A program made the translations under genes and the position numbers. Positions 13,549 to 24,732 of a stretch of DNA of 64,000 nucleotides are shown one piece after another. Positions within the stretch are counted from its first letter, which is position 1, and each line of letters opens with the position of its first letter. The notes beneath the pieces are model-generated. The model was not told the DNA's origin, searched no databases, and saw only the letters and a list, made by a program, of their open reading frames with translations. The stretch covers positions 450,136 to 514,135 of the forward strand of contig CAJQUW010005569.1 of assembly GCA_907163375.1 (NCBI GenBank), given 5' to 3'. This DNA comes from Prostheceraeus crozeri. Its lineage: Eukaryota; Platyhelminthes; Polycladida; Euryleptidae.

Positions 13549-16500
13549 ATGGACACTATCCGCATTGCATGCATAGGACAAGTCGCACACTTGTAGTCCT
13601 GTAAAAGATATTCTGATAGAAGGAGAACGAAGCTACTCATTTAATGTACAAGTTTTCATTAAAAGAGAGGACACCTTTTCAAGATTAGAAGGTCCAAGTT
13701 TTCATTTTCAAGACACAATCTCAAATGTTGATTCATTCCCTTTTACTCCTGAAGCTGCCTAGTCAGGCAAAATTTGGGCATTAAGGCTAACATAAACAGC
13801 AGGCTATTTTCATTTTCAACAATAAATAAATGTTGTTCTGACGGAATTATAAAGAAATGAGACAGTTCATTTTACATTTCATTTGTTTGTTCTCGTTCGC
13901 AATGATCTTTGTGCTTTCGAATTTCTAACTTTTAAATTTTTATCCACAACAATGAAATTGTGCACCACATTCGTTCTGAATTCATAGTGGATTGATAATT
14001 ATGATATAAAAATATTCATTTGTACAAAGAAGTCACTTCAGAGCTAAAAATATTGATGAAACTGACTTTTGTATCGAGTGCAACCCCATCGATATGAAAA
14101 TCGCAGCTGTTTTGTGAAGCAATTCATGAACAGCATGCTGTGAGTATAGTATAGGCTTATCTTACAATGAGAATTTAGAGCTGTATCTAAGAGCTGTGGA
14201 CAACCAAGGTTTTTAGAAGCTAATAATGCAGAGAATTCCAGAGAAGCGCTTGTCAACAGCGTTGTCATGGTACCATTCTCAACATTTTCAAAACGCATTT
14301 GACTAGGTGAATGAATGAAGTAACGTTTACTGAAATATAGCAAAATACTGGTCACCTCTAATGATAATCGAAGAATTAGGCTTTTATTCGATATTTATGG
14401 TATAACAGGTGATTATGATTATGACGTGACTTAAAGAATCATATTTCTAAAGCCCTAGCGTTTTATTGATAGTTAGCATACAATTAATACAAGCCTTATA
14501 GCACCGAAGGAGTACTTTCCAATAGTCTAGTTTTAGCAGGACCATTGAAAAAATAAAAATATTGAATTGCAAGACGTTTGTTTAAATTGAACGATATTTT
14601 GGAAACATCAAGTATAAAATTAAACTAAAATAAGAATATTATGGAAGGATATGCAAAGCAATAATCAAAATGTAAGTCTTTTAACGCACAAAATTATAAG
14701 ACACTAAACTGTGCGGCCTCATCCCTTACTACATAACATGTATGAAATGCACGTTAATGTATATGTATAAAATAGGACCTGCGGAATCGATTATAGTATT
14801 CTAGAATTTTGTGCGCTGAAAGGCTTACAATTTATACTTACTATCTAATACACTTTGTCCAATGGTGATTTCTAGGTCTGTCTTTACTAATTGCGTTGAA
14901 ATAGAAAAGTATTAAAAAAACAAATATACTACGTCTGGATATAGAAGCTCAGAGGCATATACGGATTATTTTTAAAAATCTACTGTAAGCATGCGATTGG
15001 AGACCAATAGGGGCCAAGACATGGATAAAGATAATTGAGAAGCCTTCAGACAAAAGACAGTTGGTCACCTTTCTAGCTAGCTAATTAATTGACTTCAATT
15101 ATTTGATTGCATCTTGGAGCATCTTGATTTTGAAATGAATCATTAAAGTTGACTTTATCATTACATTGATTGAGCATGTGCTGCTTTTTTGCGATTTCGA
15201 TCCTTCAATATAATATTAATAGTCTGCATAGTCTGCAACTACCATTGCAATGCCAGCTTATCTCACAGATGCGTTAGTTGACTGAAATCATCATATTGTT
15301 GGTGAGTGCTCCTTAAGTTACGTGTATGTTTCAATGAGCTTGCGCCTGACATGGCGTCAACACAGATATTAAGATCTGGAGCAGCTGATATTAATGTTCA
15401 GTGCATTAAGTGGTCAAGTAGAAGCTCATTATCGTCAATTATTTATGGATGCACGTGTTGATCGTGTTGATGTCGAAATACCTTTATCTTATCTGGTTGG
15501 CTGGCTCACCCAGCGAAACAGCGAAATTGAATGTCCTTCTATAAAAAGAGACACCTACTCGATACCTCTGCTCGATACAGGCTGTTCATGTTGCGGAAGA
15601 TAAGAATGGGGATCCTGACTTAGTAAAGAGAAAACTTAACTGACAATCAGACTCTTTATTTGGAGGCATTTCTCTATTTGAAAGATGAACTGCTCAATCC
15701 AGTATTCTTCATTGTTCACAAATAGCGATGAATCATCACAAAAAGGCAAAAAGATGACGAACCTAAGCGCACTGACTCAACGTCTATGATTTTCAACACA
15801 AACTTTCTCACGAGATGACGAATTTTCTGCGAAAGGTGTTCACATTACCTTTTAGAGAGAAGTATTATAATATATTTTTACACTTACAGTCAAGCCTCCA
15901 ATACACCGCCATGGCCAACACCATTCAGATGTTTTCTTTCAACATTTTGGTGTTTCGTAAGGATCTGTACTTTGACGTTAACGCAAATCATTAAAAACAC
16001 ACTTGATATGTAATGTGCTTATTTCGTTCTCACTATATATTTAAAAACATATACATGTACTTATTGCACATTCGTCTCACTTGCGTCGTCGTCGTCACCT
16101 GTACAATCTCCTCACACAAACAGTCTATATAGTTATGTATTGTGGTGTATACTTTGGTTCATACATCATCATCATGATAAACTAACTTCTTAGATTGCTG
16201 CTCAATTTGAAAGAATCTGACCAACAGAGAGACATGCTCGGAGTAATAGAGCTTTCACTGTATGGAACATAAATTTCACTGTAGCATTGTAATGGTTTTT
16301 TGATATGCTGCTATTTATCTTCTACGAGTAGTACACACTAGACTTATAATTGACTTATTCGTGAACGACTCATCTGTTCCAATAGGCTGATTATACCAAT
16401 GTCATAATATAGTGGGGATTACACCATGGTAGAGACAGTTATACATAAAGCATAAGCCAGCTATGGACATTAATGACAAAGTAGATGCTTACAGGGTCTG

Positions 16501-16682
16501 CAGCTCTGTTAGTGACCCGAGTAAAAAAGGCAATAGACCTATTGGCGCCTTTATTTAGCCACAGAGGTGCTTTACAGCCAAAATTTCTCATCAAAAGTCA
16601 ATAGAATTGAAGATAGCTGGTGACATGCCTACAATTTTGTGAACTCTGAAATTCATAGCTGATTATTCATAAATGAATAAGT
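13549..16682. other. Host DNA without a recognisable gene
   Basis: No supported coding region, RNA gene or mobile element was identified. The short open frames present have no family resemblance and no codon structure distinguishable from background. Confidence 0.45.
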
Positions 16683-16689
16683 CTATACC

Positions 16690-16946
16690 AACAAGTCTGC
16701 CAATAATTTGCTTATACTTCCTGTCGCACTGTAGCCAAGATCATCAAGGTTGGAAAATAGCCTCCCTTGGAATTCGGATCCACACCATTCTGTCTTGGCC
16801 TTGTGAGTCCATCTTCTTTGGAGATTTGTCTCCATCTTTTCCTTTGTCTTCCTCTTGATCTCTTTAAAACTCGTGGTATCCAATTGGTGAGACGGGTTAT
16901 CCATCAACCATCGTTTCTTCTTACCACGTGCCCAGCCCACTTTCAT
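16690..16946 (-). mobile_element. Possible LINE 3' coding remnant
   Basis: The minus-strand open frame reads WARGKKKRW, then a Lys/Arg-rich stretch, then RRWTHKAKTEW. This spacing of W, RW and W...A....W resembles the C-terminal tail of RTE/L1-like LINE polyproteins (GHVAR..DRW...RW.D......W...A.DR..W). It is short and isolated, with no reverse transcriptase motif nearby, so the call rests on the tail pattern alone. Confidence 0.3.
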
Positions 16947-17399
16947 TTTAGATGTCTTCCTTCTTGTATAGCATCTTTAATCTGCTTATTACACATACAA
17001 TCCTGTGATTAAGAAAAAACAATAAAGATCCATGTTTTCAAAGATGCTGACAATCACAGATAGCAGAAAATCACGGAAGATGATCACGAAAAGTTGATAT
17101 GAAATCGCGTTTGGATACGCTTTGTACATCAAAGTTGTCAATCCATAACTCTTAACATTGCTGCACGTGCTCGTGTAACATGCGCTTATGACACACTAAA
17201 AATCAAAATAAGGAATATTTGTGAGATTTATTGCTGACATGTTTACAAGAAATGAACTCAAACGACGTGTCCTTGCACAAAACGGTAACTGAGTGCAATG
17301 CTGGGAGATGTAGATTCCACGGACTCTAATCAAAAAGTTTTCTCGAGACTTTCAGTCTTCTCACTACAAGGCTTTCCATGCAATCGCACTTACATGAAG

Positions 17400-18175
17400 A
17401 CCTGTATTGTAACTGTAATTGCGATTACAACTACTGTAATTAGTAATTATAATCTATTTCATTCTAACTCATATAATTGAAAAGTAATTGCAATTACTTT
17501 GCAGTCGGTAAGTGTTAAATGCCATACATTACGCTGTTCAAATTACCTCGTCGACAATGCGCTGCTATACTTGAACATGTACCCGATGTGTAACTACTGG
17601 TATTTTCTTCAAATAAAATTTTAGACGAAAAGCATAGTCAAAGTCAAAATGATCTACCGGCGTTATAATGTTCTTCCCTCTCCCCGAATCCAGATTGCTG
17701 ATCAGAACATTTACATGTAAATCAGAAAACTAACACAATTTCCCCTTCGGAAAAAGAAGGGCACATGAATTCCTCTAGAACCGCGGCTTAAATCTTTGAA
17801 TCAATTTTAATGATACAGAAGTGTAAGTGAAAATTTAATAAAGTCTTCTAGAATCCAAAAGCCTCGATATATCAGTCTAGTAGGCCTGTATTCAGCTTGA
17901 ACCTAATGTGAAAACACTTGGGGAAAGAAGAAAAGGCGTTATTAAATGTCAACGCCTCAAGCGCTGTCTGTTTTCCACGGGGCATCGTAATCAATCTTCG
18001 AAAAAAATGAATGGTGAGAAACGTGTAGTGCAAAACTGGCAATCAACTTAAGTAATTGCAAAGTAATTGAATTCTAATTGTAGAAAACGGAGTAATTAGT
18101 AATTGTAATCAATTATATTGATAAAAATGTAATTAGTAATTGTAATCAATTACATTTCATTAGTAATTACACTAG
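17400..18175. repeat. AT-rich repeat pair built on GTAATTACAATTAC words
   Basis: Clusters of TAATTAGTAATTGTAATC-type words stand at about 17405-17510 and in largely inverted orientation at about 18040-18175. They could be degenerate terminal inverted repeats of one DNA transposon, or independent low-complexity expansion. The 500 bp between them is non-coding. Confidence 0.35.
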
Positions 18176-20605
18176 TCTGCCTATAGATGACATACAGCTT
18201 GTATAGGCACCACAAATAATTCTATGTGTCTGTCTCTGTAATTTCTCAAGGTCTTCAGAGAGATTGGCTGGGATGGCAGAAACTCTGAAACCGAGAGAAG
18301 AAGTACATAGCAATCAATTTTTCTTTTTTTCAGAAATTGTTTCAGTTCTCTCAAACACTTAAGTCTCTGAACAAGACTTTAAGAGAAATATTCAAAATGA
18401 CGATTCCATTTAAATCACTATTCTAAATGACACAAAGTATCTTGTGAACAATTTCATTTGATAGGACTCCGACTCCGCATCACTGCTTATAACACTCGGA
18501 TTTTGTATGAGATTGTTACGCAAACTTTAGAATCTAATCATGGAAGCTAGGTGCTAGTGCAATCGAAGCAGTAGTGGCCGACGCACGGGGTTTGCTCCCC
18601 TGTTGACTTTCCCCGGATTCTTTCTATAGTTTCCGACCCCAAAATTAACTGCAGAATCTTAGCTTGAGCAGGCAGAAGAGAAGTAAGTCTCAGATTGACA
18701 TTACATGGCTTTGGCACTGTAGGGACTGGTGCAATGTGGGAAAGTTTCCAAGAATGTGGCTAGTAACCTTCCATGAGTTAAGGATATGCAAAATAATATG
18801 CATAATGACTAGCCTGAATGGGATTTCTTGACAGATCAAATCAGAATCTAGAAGAACATGTAGAACCACTTGCAAATCTATAGGCCTGTCATGATGAATT
18901 TTGTCGCATGTCAGTCTAGAAAAGATCGATTATTTCATATTAATTCTATAGACGCTATGTATCAAGCCATTACTGTACTTCACTTGATTATTATTATCTT
19001 TGCCAAATCTACTAATTTGTTGAGCAAGTGTACGAAATCTTGGCTGTGTGTGCAGTGTATGTGTGTTGGTTGCATGACGAACAAAATCAATGAACTTGAC
19101 CTATCCATGGCTACTCATAGCGGGCTGTTGCTAGCTCTGTCGATCATAAGAAGACCCAATTGTAATCAGCCTTTCAAGAAGAACGATCAATAGTTGATGT
19201 TTATTTCGCTACACAAGGATGTAAGTTCATGCATATTAAGTAGCCAAAATGTCTACTATGCTTCCATGTGACTCTCATTCATTCCTTTGAGTAGAGGGAT
19301 TTGATCTTCAGTCGGTGAATGAATATTTCATTCCATGTTATGACAAGCACGAGCTTTGTGTATAGTGAGTGACTGGACCGCCTACTTCAGTTACAGGTAT
19401 TGTAATCCACCATGTCAACCGCACACGATGTTGATCAAACAATGATAAGCAAACCATCGTCAAAGCTTCAACTATGCTTTGGTCCCCTCGGCAGTCAAGG
19501 CCCGCTGTTGCAACACCAGGAAATCATTTGCAACCGCATTATCCATTTAAAGCAGGATTTCCGTTTAGTTACGAAAGACCTAAATAATATCATTTAGGTA
19601 GTCGCATGCATATTCAGCAGTGTAACTTGTATTCTACAGCTTGACTGATTTTAGAATATATGACGGTGAAAATTGTGCCGTCTCGAACAGTCTGTCCTCC
19701 AAAAAACACCGCATTGCAGTTTGTTTGTTTGGATTAAACACCACAATGCATTGCACGCAGAACCGATGTTATGATATTCCCCCTAAATCTAAATTGCTGA
19801 CTGGAAAAGGTATTTCAGAAACGTTACTACTTAATTTCCCCTCGGAAAAGCAGAGGCCACTGTTTAAATCATTAGATCAGTCTAAATCTTAGCAAAGATC
19901 TAAGTGCAAACTTAGTAAAGTCTCAGAGGCTATAAGCCTCGACATCTTAATATTTTCATTAATTTTTCTCAACATTTTCAAATATTGAAACTTATAGGAA
20001 GCGCATGAGAAGCAGGGGTTATCAAAAATTAATTGAATTTCAGTTAATTAATGTCAATTAATGCATTGCTCAGAAATTCCAATTTCAAATAATTGATTGG
20101 AAAGAGCAGTTAAATTGCAAGCAGGTTTTGATTATCTCTGATGAGAAACGACGCAATTTTGAGTTTGTTTTTAGAAATCAGAGTATCTTTATATGCCATT
20201 CCAGGAAGTTGAAATCTACCATTTCATACTATGGATTTCATACTGCTTGGTACACACGTGCGTCACACTCCAGTAAACCATCTTCAGCTTTAAGCAGGAC
20301 TAAAAAGCAAATGAACAAAACACGCAATAGAAAAAAGTCATTTTTTGGATGTCCATGTTTTTTCGATTTGAAAAAATCCAAACAGACCCAACTCGGAAAT
20401 GATTCTCAGCACCTTGCGGAAGCAGGGGGGAGCAAATATCATATTTGACAACCTCTATATCAAATTTGCACGCCTGATAGAAATGGCTTCGTGACGCTAA
20501 TTATGCTGTCATTATTACTATCCGCAGCGCAAGACATTACTGACGAGAGACGAGTCAAATCATTTGTCTCGTGTCTCTCCTGTAACTTTCAAATTTTAAT
20601 TTAGG
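18176..20605. other. Host DNA up to the first Polinton
   Basis: No gene could be supported. The stretch at 20020-20115 repeats the AATTAATTG-type words noted at 11540-11620 and 17400-18175. Short open frames (for example 18870-19193 and 20128-20448) show no recognisable domain. Confidence 0.45.
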
Positions 20606-20611
20606 CATACC
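20606..20611. repeat. Target-site duplication, left copy (CATACC)
   Basis: CATACC immediately precedes the first base of element 1 and recurs at 38700-38705 immediately after its last base. A 6-bp duplication is the hallmark of Polinton integration. Confidence 0.9.
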
Positions 20612-21358
20612 AGTAGTTTATAGTGTGACATCCGGCGCGACGCTTCGCTTCGCTTTGCTTCGCTTCGCTTGCGCCGGATGTCACACTTTTGCGGGTTTTT
20701 TCAAAAAAATCAAAATTTTAAAAAATTTCAAAAATTTAGGTAGACTTCAAATTTCACGTGGCTGAAGGCCGAAGGGCGAAAATTTAAGCGTTTTTAAAAA
20801 TACCCAATTTTTCAAATTTTTCAAAATCTCAAAATTTGAGAATTACAATCGGGCGAAGCCCTAGAACCTTCGGTTCGATTTTCACCCTCGCTTAAATCAT
20901 GACCGTTCCAGGACACCGAAAAAATCATAAAAGTTGAGAATCTCAAATTTGTGATTATGACATTTTTCATTGCTTAAATCATGACCGTTCCAGGTCATGT
21001 AAAACCGGACACCGAAAATCATAAAAGTTGAGAATTTCAAATTCATGAATTTTATCCAATTTTCAGGTTTTTAAAATATATCATGTGACTTGCGAACCGA
21101 AGGTTCAGGGCTTCGCCCGTTAAAAATATTTCTTTAAAAATGGAAGAAACAAAAGTGGATGAAACAAAAGTGGAAGAAACCGCAAGAATATATCCTTCGT
21201 TATCATATGAACGTAGTTCTACTTTAATGGACATTGAAAAGATTAACATTGAAAAAATGAACAAAGAAAAACACAAAGATAGAGTTAGGTATATGAAAGA
21301 TAAGGAATCTCAATTATTATTAAGATTAGAGCATTATAAAAAGTTAAGAAAGAGATGG
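20612..21358 (+). repeat. Element 1 left terminal inverted repeat (747 bp)
   Basis: This matches 37958-38699 in reverse orientation. By eye the only difference is one extra CTTCG unit in the left copy, at about 20642-20660. It contains a terminal hairpin, two tandem copies of a block with AATCATGACCGTTCCAGG (from about 20892 and 20976), several small palindromes, and the start of the first gene from 21140. The repeat therefore duplicates that gene's upstream region and N-terminus at both ends. Confidence 0.93.
20623..20686. repeat. Terminal hairpin with CTTCG-repeat loop (left)
   Basis: The arm GTGTGACATCCGGCGC (20623-20638) is a perfect 16-bp reverse complement of 20671-20686. The 32-nt loop is mostly tandem CTTCG with one CTTTG unit. 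The mirror copy is at 38630-38688 with a 27-nt loop. The position, 11 bases inside the element end, suggests a role in terminal protein priming, end recognition or integrase binding (inference). Confidence 0.85.
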
Positions 21359-21865
21359 ACTAAAGTTAAGAATGTAACACAAGGAATTGGCATATTCTTA
21401 ACAATAAGTTTAGGTGCTTTGACAATTGTTATATCTTCAGGTGTTTTAGTAATTCCAGTAGTTGCTACAGCTTTAACAGGTACGGGTGTTTTTGCAACTT
21501 CACTTGTTACAATGTTAGATAAATCTTTAATAACTAAGAAACGAAAATCATTAAAAACTAAGCATTTACATATTAAAGAAGTCTATGATAAACTACATTA
21601 CTACTTTCAAAGAGTATGTGATGATAATGTTATTACGTTAGATGAGATTGAAAAATTTGATCAAATAGCTAATGAAGTAAATCAAATATTATTTCAATCA
21701 CAGACAGAAAAAGTTGATGATAAAAATAAAAAGGATGGCAAAATTTCTAGTGATGCTAAAATTTCTAATGAAGAAAATGACAAATTTTTTTTAGAAGAGC
21801 TAAAAACTTTAAGCGAAAATTTAAGCAAAACTTTATTGAACAAAACTTTATTAAACAAAACTTAA
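21140..21865 (+). CDS. Two-segment membrane protein with coiled-coil tail, unknown function
   Basis: The product is 241 residues. A Glu/Lys-rich N-terminus (about 1-75, with repeated DETKVEET-like units) is followed by a basic stretch ending in KLRKRW. Two adjacent hydrophobic segments (about 82-100 and 105-125) are separated by a short turn. A Lys-rich helical region and an acidic Asn/Lys-rich tail follow. The layout, a tight transmembrane hairpin followed by a helical cytosolic region, resembles SLATT-type two-helix membrane proteins, but this is a weak shape-level likeness. The start lies after a TTTCTTTAAAAATG motif of the kind seen before most genes of this element. The first third lies inside the TIR, and a partial second copy is at the other end. 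Confidence 0.7.
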   Translation: MEETKVDETKVEETARIYPSLSYERSSTLMDIEKINIEKMNKEKHKDRVRYMKDKESQLLLRLEHYKKLRKRWTKVKNVTQGIGIFLTISLGALTIVISSGVLVIPVVATALTGTGVFATSLVTMLDKSLITKKRKSLKTKHLHIKEVYDKLHYYFQRVCDDNVITLDEIEKFDQIANEVNQILFQSQTEKVDDKNKKDGKISSDAKISNEENDKFFLEELKTLSENLSKTLLNKTLLNKT

Positions 21866-21986
21866 AAAGAGAAAACTTTAAACGAAAGGATGTCAAACAA
21901 CAAAGCAATAAAAAAATAATTTGTTCAGTAAAATGTTTTTGTTGTATTCCAATGTTACCACAAAATTCAAATATTATATTTTAAAA

Positions 21987-22814
21987 ATGGATAAAATTAG
22001 AGCTGATAATTTTAAAAGAATAAAACAATTAGAAGAGTTAATAAAACAAAGAAATATTATGAAAGAAAATCATCTTCAACATAGAATGATAAAAGCTGGT
22101 ATTCAATCTGATATGTTTGAAAAAATGCAGCAAAGCGAACAAGTAAAAACTGATTTTGAAAAAACTATGAAACCATTTAAAACTCTTGAAAAAGAACTTA
22201 CAAATAATGATAAACAAATTGATATAACAGATCCAGAGCACAAAACTATATTAGATGACTATGGATTACTAGAATCAAACATTAATAAGAAATTACCAAA
22301 ATCTATGCAATTTGAACATTCTATTTCATTTATAGATGGAAAAACAATACCTAGATTTTATCTCGGACAAAAAGAAATATTTCCACAACCTTTTCGAGGT
22401 TTAATTTTTTCACCAGATAAATCTCCTTTTAATTTAGATAGAAATTTTGTTAATCTTTTAAGAGGAGCAGATTTAAATAATTATGCTGTAGAAGATCTCA
22501 TAAAATATAAAGCTATGTTAGACAGAGTTGGTGCAGTAAAATCTCTTAGACGTTATAAACAATTAGAAAATTTATTATCAACGGGAGTTAAAGTAGGGAA
22601 AGGTTTATCTGAAAAACAGAAAACTGAAACAACTGTATTTTTACCAGATGATCCACGAGAATTACTAAATAGATTAAATATTTTAATATCTGCAATAAAA
22701 GAAGGACATAATTCTAGTTTCAATGAAATTCATGCTATATTGAAAAGACTGTTAGAAAAGAAGATACTAAATGAAGAGGATTATAAAAGTGTAGCTGAAA
22801 TATGTTGTTTCTAA
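21987..22814 (+). CDS. Conserved-looking Polinton protein of unknown function
   Basis: About 275 residues, taking the ATG at 21987 because the element's A-rich start motif (ATTTTAAAAATGG) abuts it. An ATG 66 bases upstream would add a hydrophobic leader without that motif. The N-terminal third is Lys/Glu-rich and helical. The middle contains KLPKSMQFEH and RFYLGQKEIFPQPFRGL. The C-terminal part has regularly spaced Leu/Arg residues (DPRELLNRLNILISAI) suggesting a helical bundle. No catalytic motif or membrane segment was seen. Its place between the membrane protein and the penton gene suggests a virion or assembly role, but no function can be assigned. Confidence 0.6.
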   Translation: MDKIRADNFKRIKQLEELIKQRNIMKENHLQHRMIKAGIQSDMFEKMQQSEQVKTDFEKTMKPFKTLEKELTNNDKQIDITDPEHKTILDDYGLLESNINKKLPKSMQFEHSISFIDGKTIPRFYLGQKEIFPQPFRGLIFSPDKSPFNLDRNFVNLLRGADLNNYAVEDLIKYKAMLDRVGAVKSLRRYKQLENLLSTGVKVGKGLSEKQKTETTVFLPDDPRELLNRLNILISAIKEGHNSSFNEIHAILKRLLEKKILNEEDYKSVAEICCF

Positions 22815-22915
22815 TTTTTATCTATGATTTTTATCTATGCTTTTTATTTATGATTTTTATCTATGATTTTTATCTATGATTTTTATCTACGATTTTTATC
22901 TATAATATTTATTCA
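22815..22915. repeat. Tandem 13-bp repeat between genes
   Basis: About seven imperfect copies of ATTTTTATCTATG fill the gap between two element 1 genes. The reading frame ends just before the array. The function is unknown; it may be slippage-prone spacer DNA. Confidence 0.8.
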
Positions 22916-22931
22916 AAAATTTAACTAAAAA

Positions 22932-23720
22932 ATGTGTTCAGCAGATTTAGACAAAATTAATAATCATTTAGAAAATCTAACAGAGATTTTGGGTTCATCA
23001 AAATTTAGTACGACGTTAAAAATTATAACAACTACTTCATCACACACTTGTAATTTAGAACCCATTCTACATTTGGAACAAAATAAAAATTATCAAATTG
23101 CATTGACTAGTTTCTCTACATTTAACACTATACAAAACGTTATCAAAGATGCGAATGATCAATTTAGATATTCTACTGATAAAGGTAAAACATGGAAAAT
23201 ACTAACTTTTCTTCCTGGTTCTTACGAAGTTGAAACAATATCAAATGAAATTAAGAGACATTTAGGTATATCATTTAAAGATAAGAAACAATTACATTTT
23301 GCAGTTGAACCGGCAGTTAATAAATTTTCTCTTACTTTAGACGAAAATCATCAAGTTGATTTTAATCATGATAGATCATTGTCAAAGCTATTAGGATTTA
23401 ATAAACAAACCTATAGTCAAGGTTATCATTTAGGTGAGAAGATTCCAAAAATAACTGAAATAAATTCAATTGTTGTACATTGTGACATTATTGAAGGAGG
23501 ATATATAAATGGTAAATTATCAAATTTAATATTCAGTTTTCCAGCTTTTACTGTACCCATTGGTTATAGATTAAATGTAATTCCACAAACATTAATATAT
23601 TTTCCTATTACAAGAAAAACTATTAACAACATTGGCATTAGAATCACTGATGAGAAAGGACAAGAAATAAATTTTGGAGGTGAAGAGATTATGATAGATC
23701 TTTTGGTTCGGGAGGTATAA
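22932..23720 (+). CDS. Penton / minor capsid protein (single jelly roll)
   Basis: This 262-residue protein has the pattern of the Polinton minor capsid (penton) protein. It has an N-terminal beta segment ending in YQIALTSFSTFNT, then LPGSYEVETI, a central LLGFNKQTYSQG block carrying the conserved LGF motif, VVHCDIIEGG, and a C-terminal block with PITRKTINNIGIRI and a closing strand. The element 2 counterpart is at 56599-58203, with LGFSKSTIYEG in the same position. Such proteins form the fivefold vertices of the icosahedral shell. The gene lies directly before the packaging ATPase. Its stop codon sits inside the first unit of a palindromic repeat array. Confidence 0.8.
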   Translation: MCSADLDKINNHLENLTEILGSSKFSTTLKIITTTSSHTCNLEPILHLEQNKNYQIALTSFSTFNTIQNVIKDANDQFRYSTDKGKTWKILTFLPGSYEVETISNEIKRHLGISFKDKKQLHFAVEPAVNKFSLTLDENHQVDFNHDRSLSKLLGFNKQTYSQGYHLGEKIPKITEINSIVVHCDIIEGGYINGKLSNLIFSFPAFTVPIGYRLNVIPQTLIYFPITRKTINNIGIRITDEKGQEINFGGEEIMIDLLVREV

Positions 23721-23796
23721 ACTCCCGTTCGGGAGGTATAAACTCCCGTTCGAGAGGTATAAACTCCCGTTCGAGAGGTATAAACTCCTACGCGAA
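23706..23796. repeat. Four-unit palindromic array (21-bp period)
   Basis: Four tandem units of about 21 bp, each containing GGGAGGTATAAACTCCC or a close variant, have 5-bp complementary arms around a GTATAAA centre. The array starts within the last codons of the penton gene and supplies its stop codon. It belongs to the swarm of small palindromes found throughout element 1. Confidence 0.85.
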
Positions 23797-23858
23797 GCTA
23801 GAGAAGTTTAATTTTCTTCTTCTTCTTTAGAAACAAAAAATAAAAAAATAAAAATAAA

Positions 23859-23877
23859 ATTTTTTTATTAAAAAATG
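23859..23877 (+). promoter_or_regulatory. Start-codon-proximal T-run/A-run motif (representative)
   Basis: TTTTTTTATTAAAAAATG runs into the start codon of the ATPase gene. Comparable motifs abut the starts at 21140, 21987, 22932, 24733, 25088, 30219, 31211, 31841, 33401 and 33957, and the minus-strand starts at 30092 and 35823. The recurrence and fixed position suggest a promoter or 5'-leader signal specific to this element. Confidence 0.6.
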
Positions 23878-24642
23878 AGTGAAGTGCTACCATTAAATAA
23901 AAAAAAACTTAAATTTAATCATCATCCAAATTTATCTAATAAAGTTTTGTCAGTTATTTGTGGAAGATCAGGTTGCGGAAAAACGTATCTATTATTTGAA
24001 ATTTTAACGACTCCAAATTTTTTGGATTATAACAATCTTATAATTTATACAACAACGGCAGAACAACCCGTCTATCAATTTTTAAAATATGGATTTGAAA
24101 ATAATCTTAAAAAAACAGCAATTGCTTCATTATTCAAAGAATATGAAAAATCTGAAGATGAAGAAGAAATAAGTTCGTGGTGTGAAGAAGCAGCAAAAAA
24201 TAATCAGTTAGTAGAATCTAATAAAAATAACCATATAAAGATACAATTAATAGATGATAGTGGTAATATGCAAGATCCTAGTAAACTAGATAAAACAATG
24301 AAACATTGTGTAATTTTTGATGATTGTGTTAATGATAGAAATCAGTCAGTTCAGAGAAATTATTTCACAAGAGGTAGACATAATAACTGTAGTGTATTTT
24401 ATTTAACACAAAGTATGTATTCATTAGACGGAAGTGTTATTAGAAAGAATGCAAATATATTTATACTATTTGAAATAAATGCAAGAAACTTAAGTGATTT
24501 GTTAAGAGATTTATGTGTAAGAAATAAAGATGAATTTAAACAATCGTGTAATAATGCTTGGTCAAAAGATTATGGCTTCATTACAATTAATATTGATAAA
24601 AAAATTCATGATAGAGTTATAGAAAATATTTTCGAGGAGTGA
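23875..24642 (+). CDS. FtsK/HerA-type DNA packaging ATPase
   Basis: A 255-residue P-loop ATPase of the Polinton/NCLDV A32-like group that pumps DNA into the procapsid. The Walker A motif GRSGCGKT lies at residues 30-37 and a Walker B-like CVIFDDC near 145-151. A downstream block with FYLTQSMY fits the sensor strand region of the family. The C-terminal part is helical. The length fits the family. The element 2 homologue is at 60163-60798. The gene sits between penton and polymerase genes on the same strand with an A/T-rich start motif. Confidence 0.9.
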   Translation: MSEVLPLNKKKLKFNHHPNLSNKVLSVICGRSGCGKTYLLFEILTTPNFLDYNNLIIYTTTAEQPVYQFLKYGFENNLKKTAIASLFKEYEKSEDEEEISSWCEEAAKNNQLVESNKNNHIKIQLIDDSGNMQDPSKLDKTMKHCVIFDDCVNDRNQSVQRNYFTRGRHNNCSVFYLTQSMYSLDGSVIRKNANIFILFEINARNLSDLLRDLCVRNKDEFKQSCNNAWSKDYGFITINIDKKIHDRVIENIFEE

Positions 24643-24644
24643 TC

Positions 24645-24685
24645 GAACGGAGTGACCGAACGGAGTGACCGAACGGAGTGACCGA
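24645..24685. repeat. Tandem 13-bp GC-rich repeat
   Basis: Three copies of AACGGAGTGACCG follow the ATPase stop codon. The composition differs sharply from the surrounding A/T and matches the GC-rich small repeats scattered through this element. Confidence 0.75.
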
Positions 24686-24732
24686 ATAATTTTTTCTTAT
24701 AAATTTTTTTGTTAATAAAAATAAAAAAAAAT

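Noticed and set aside
1-20605. tRNA, rRNA or small RNA genes in the host segment
   Set aside because: No cloverleaf, A/B box pair or rRNA core sequence was seen by eye; a covariance search was not possible here.
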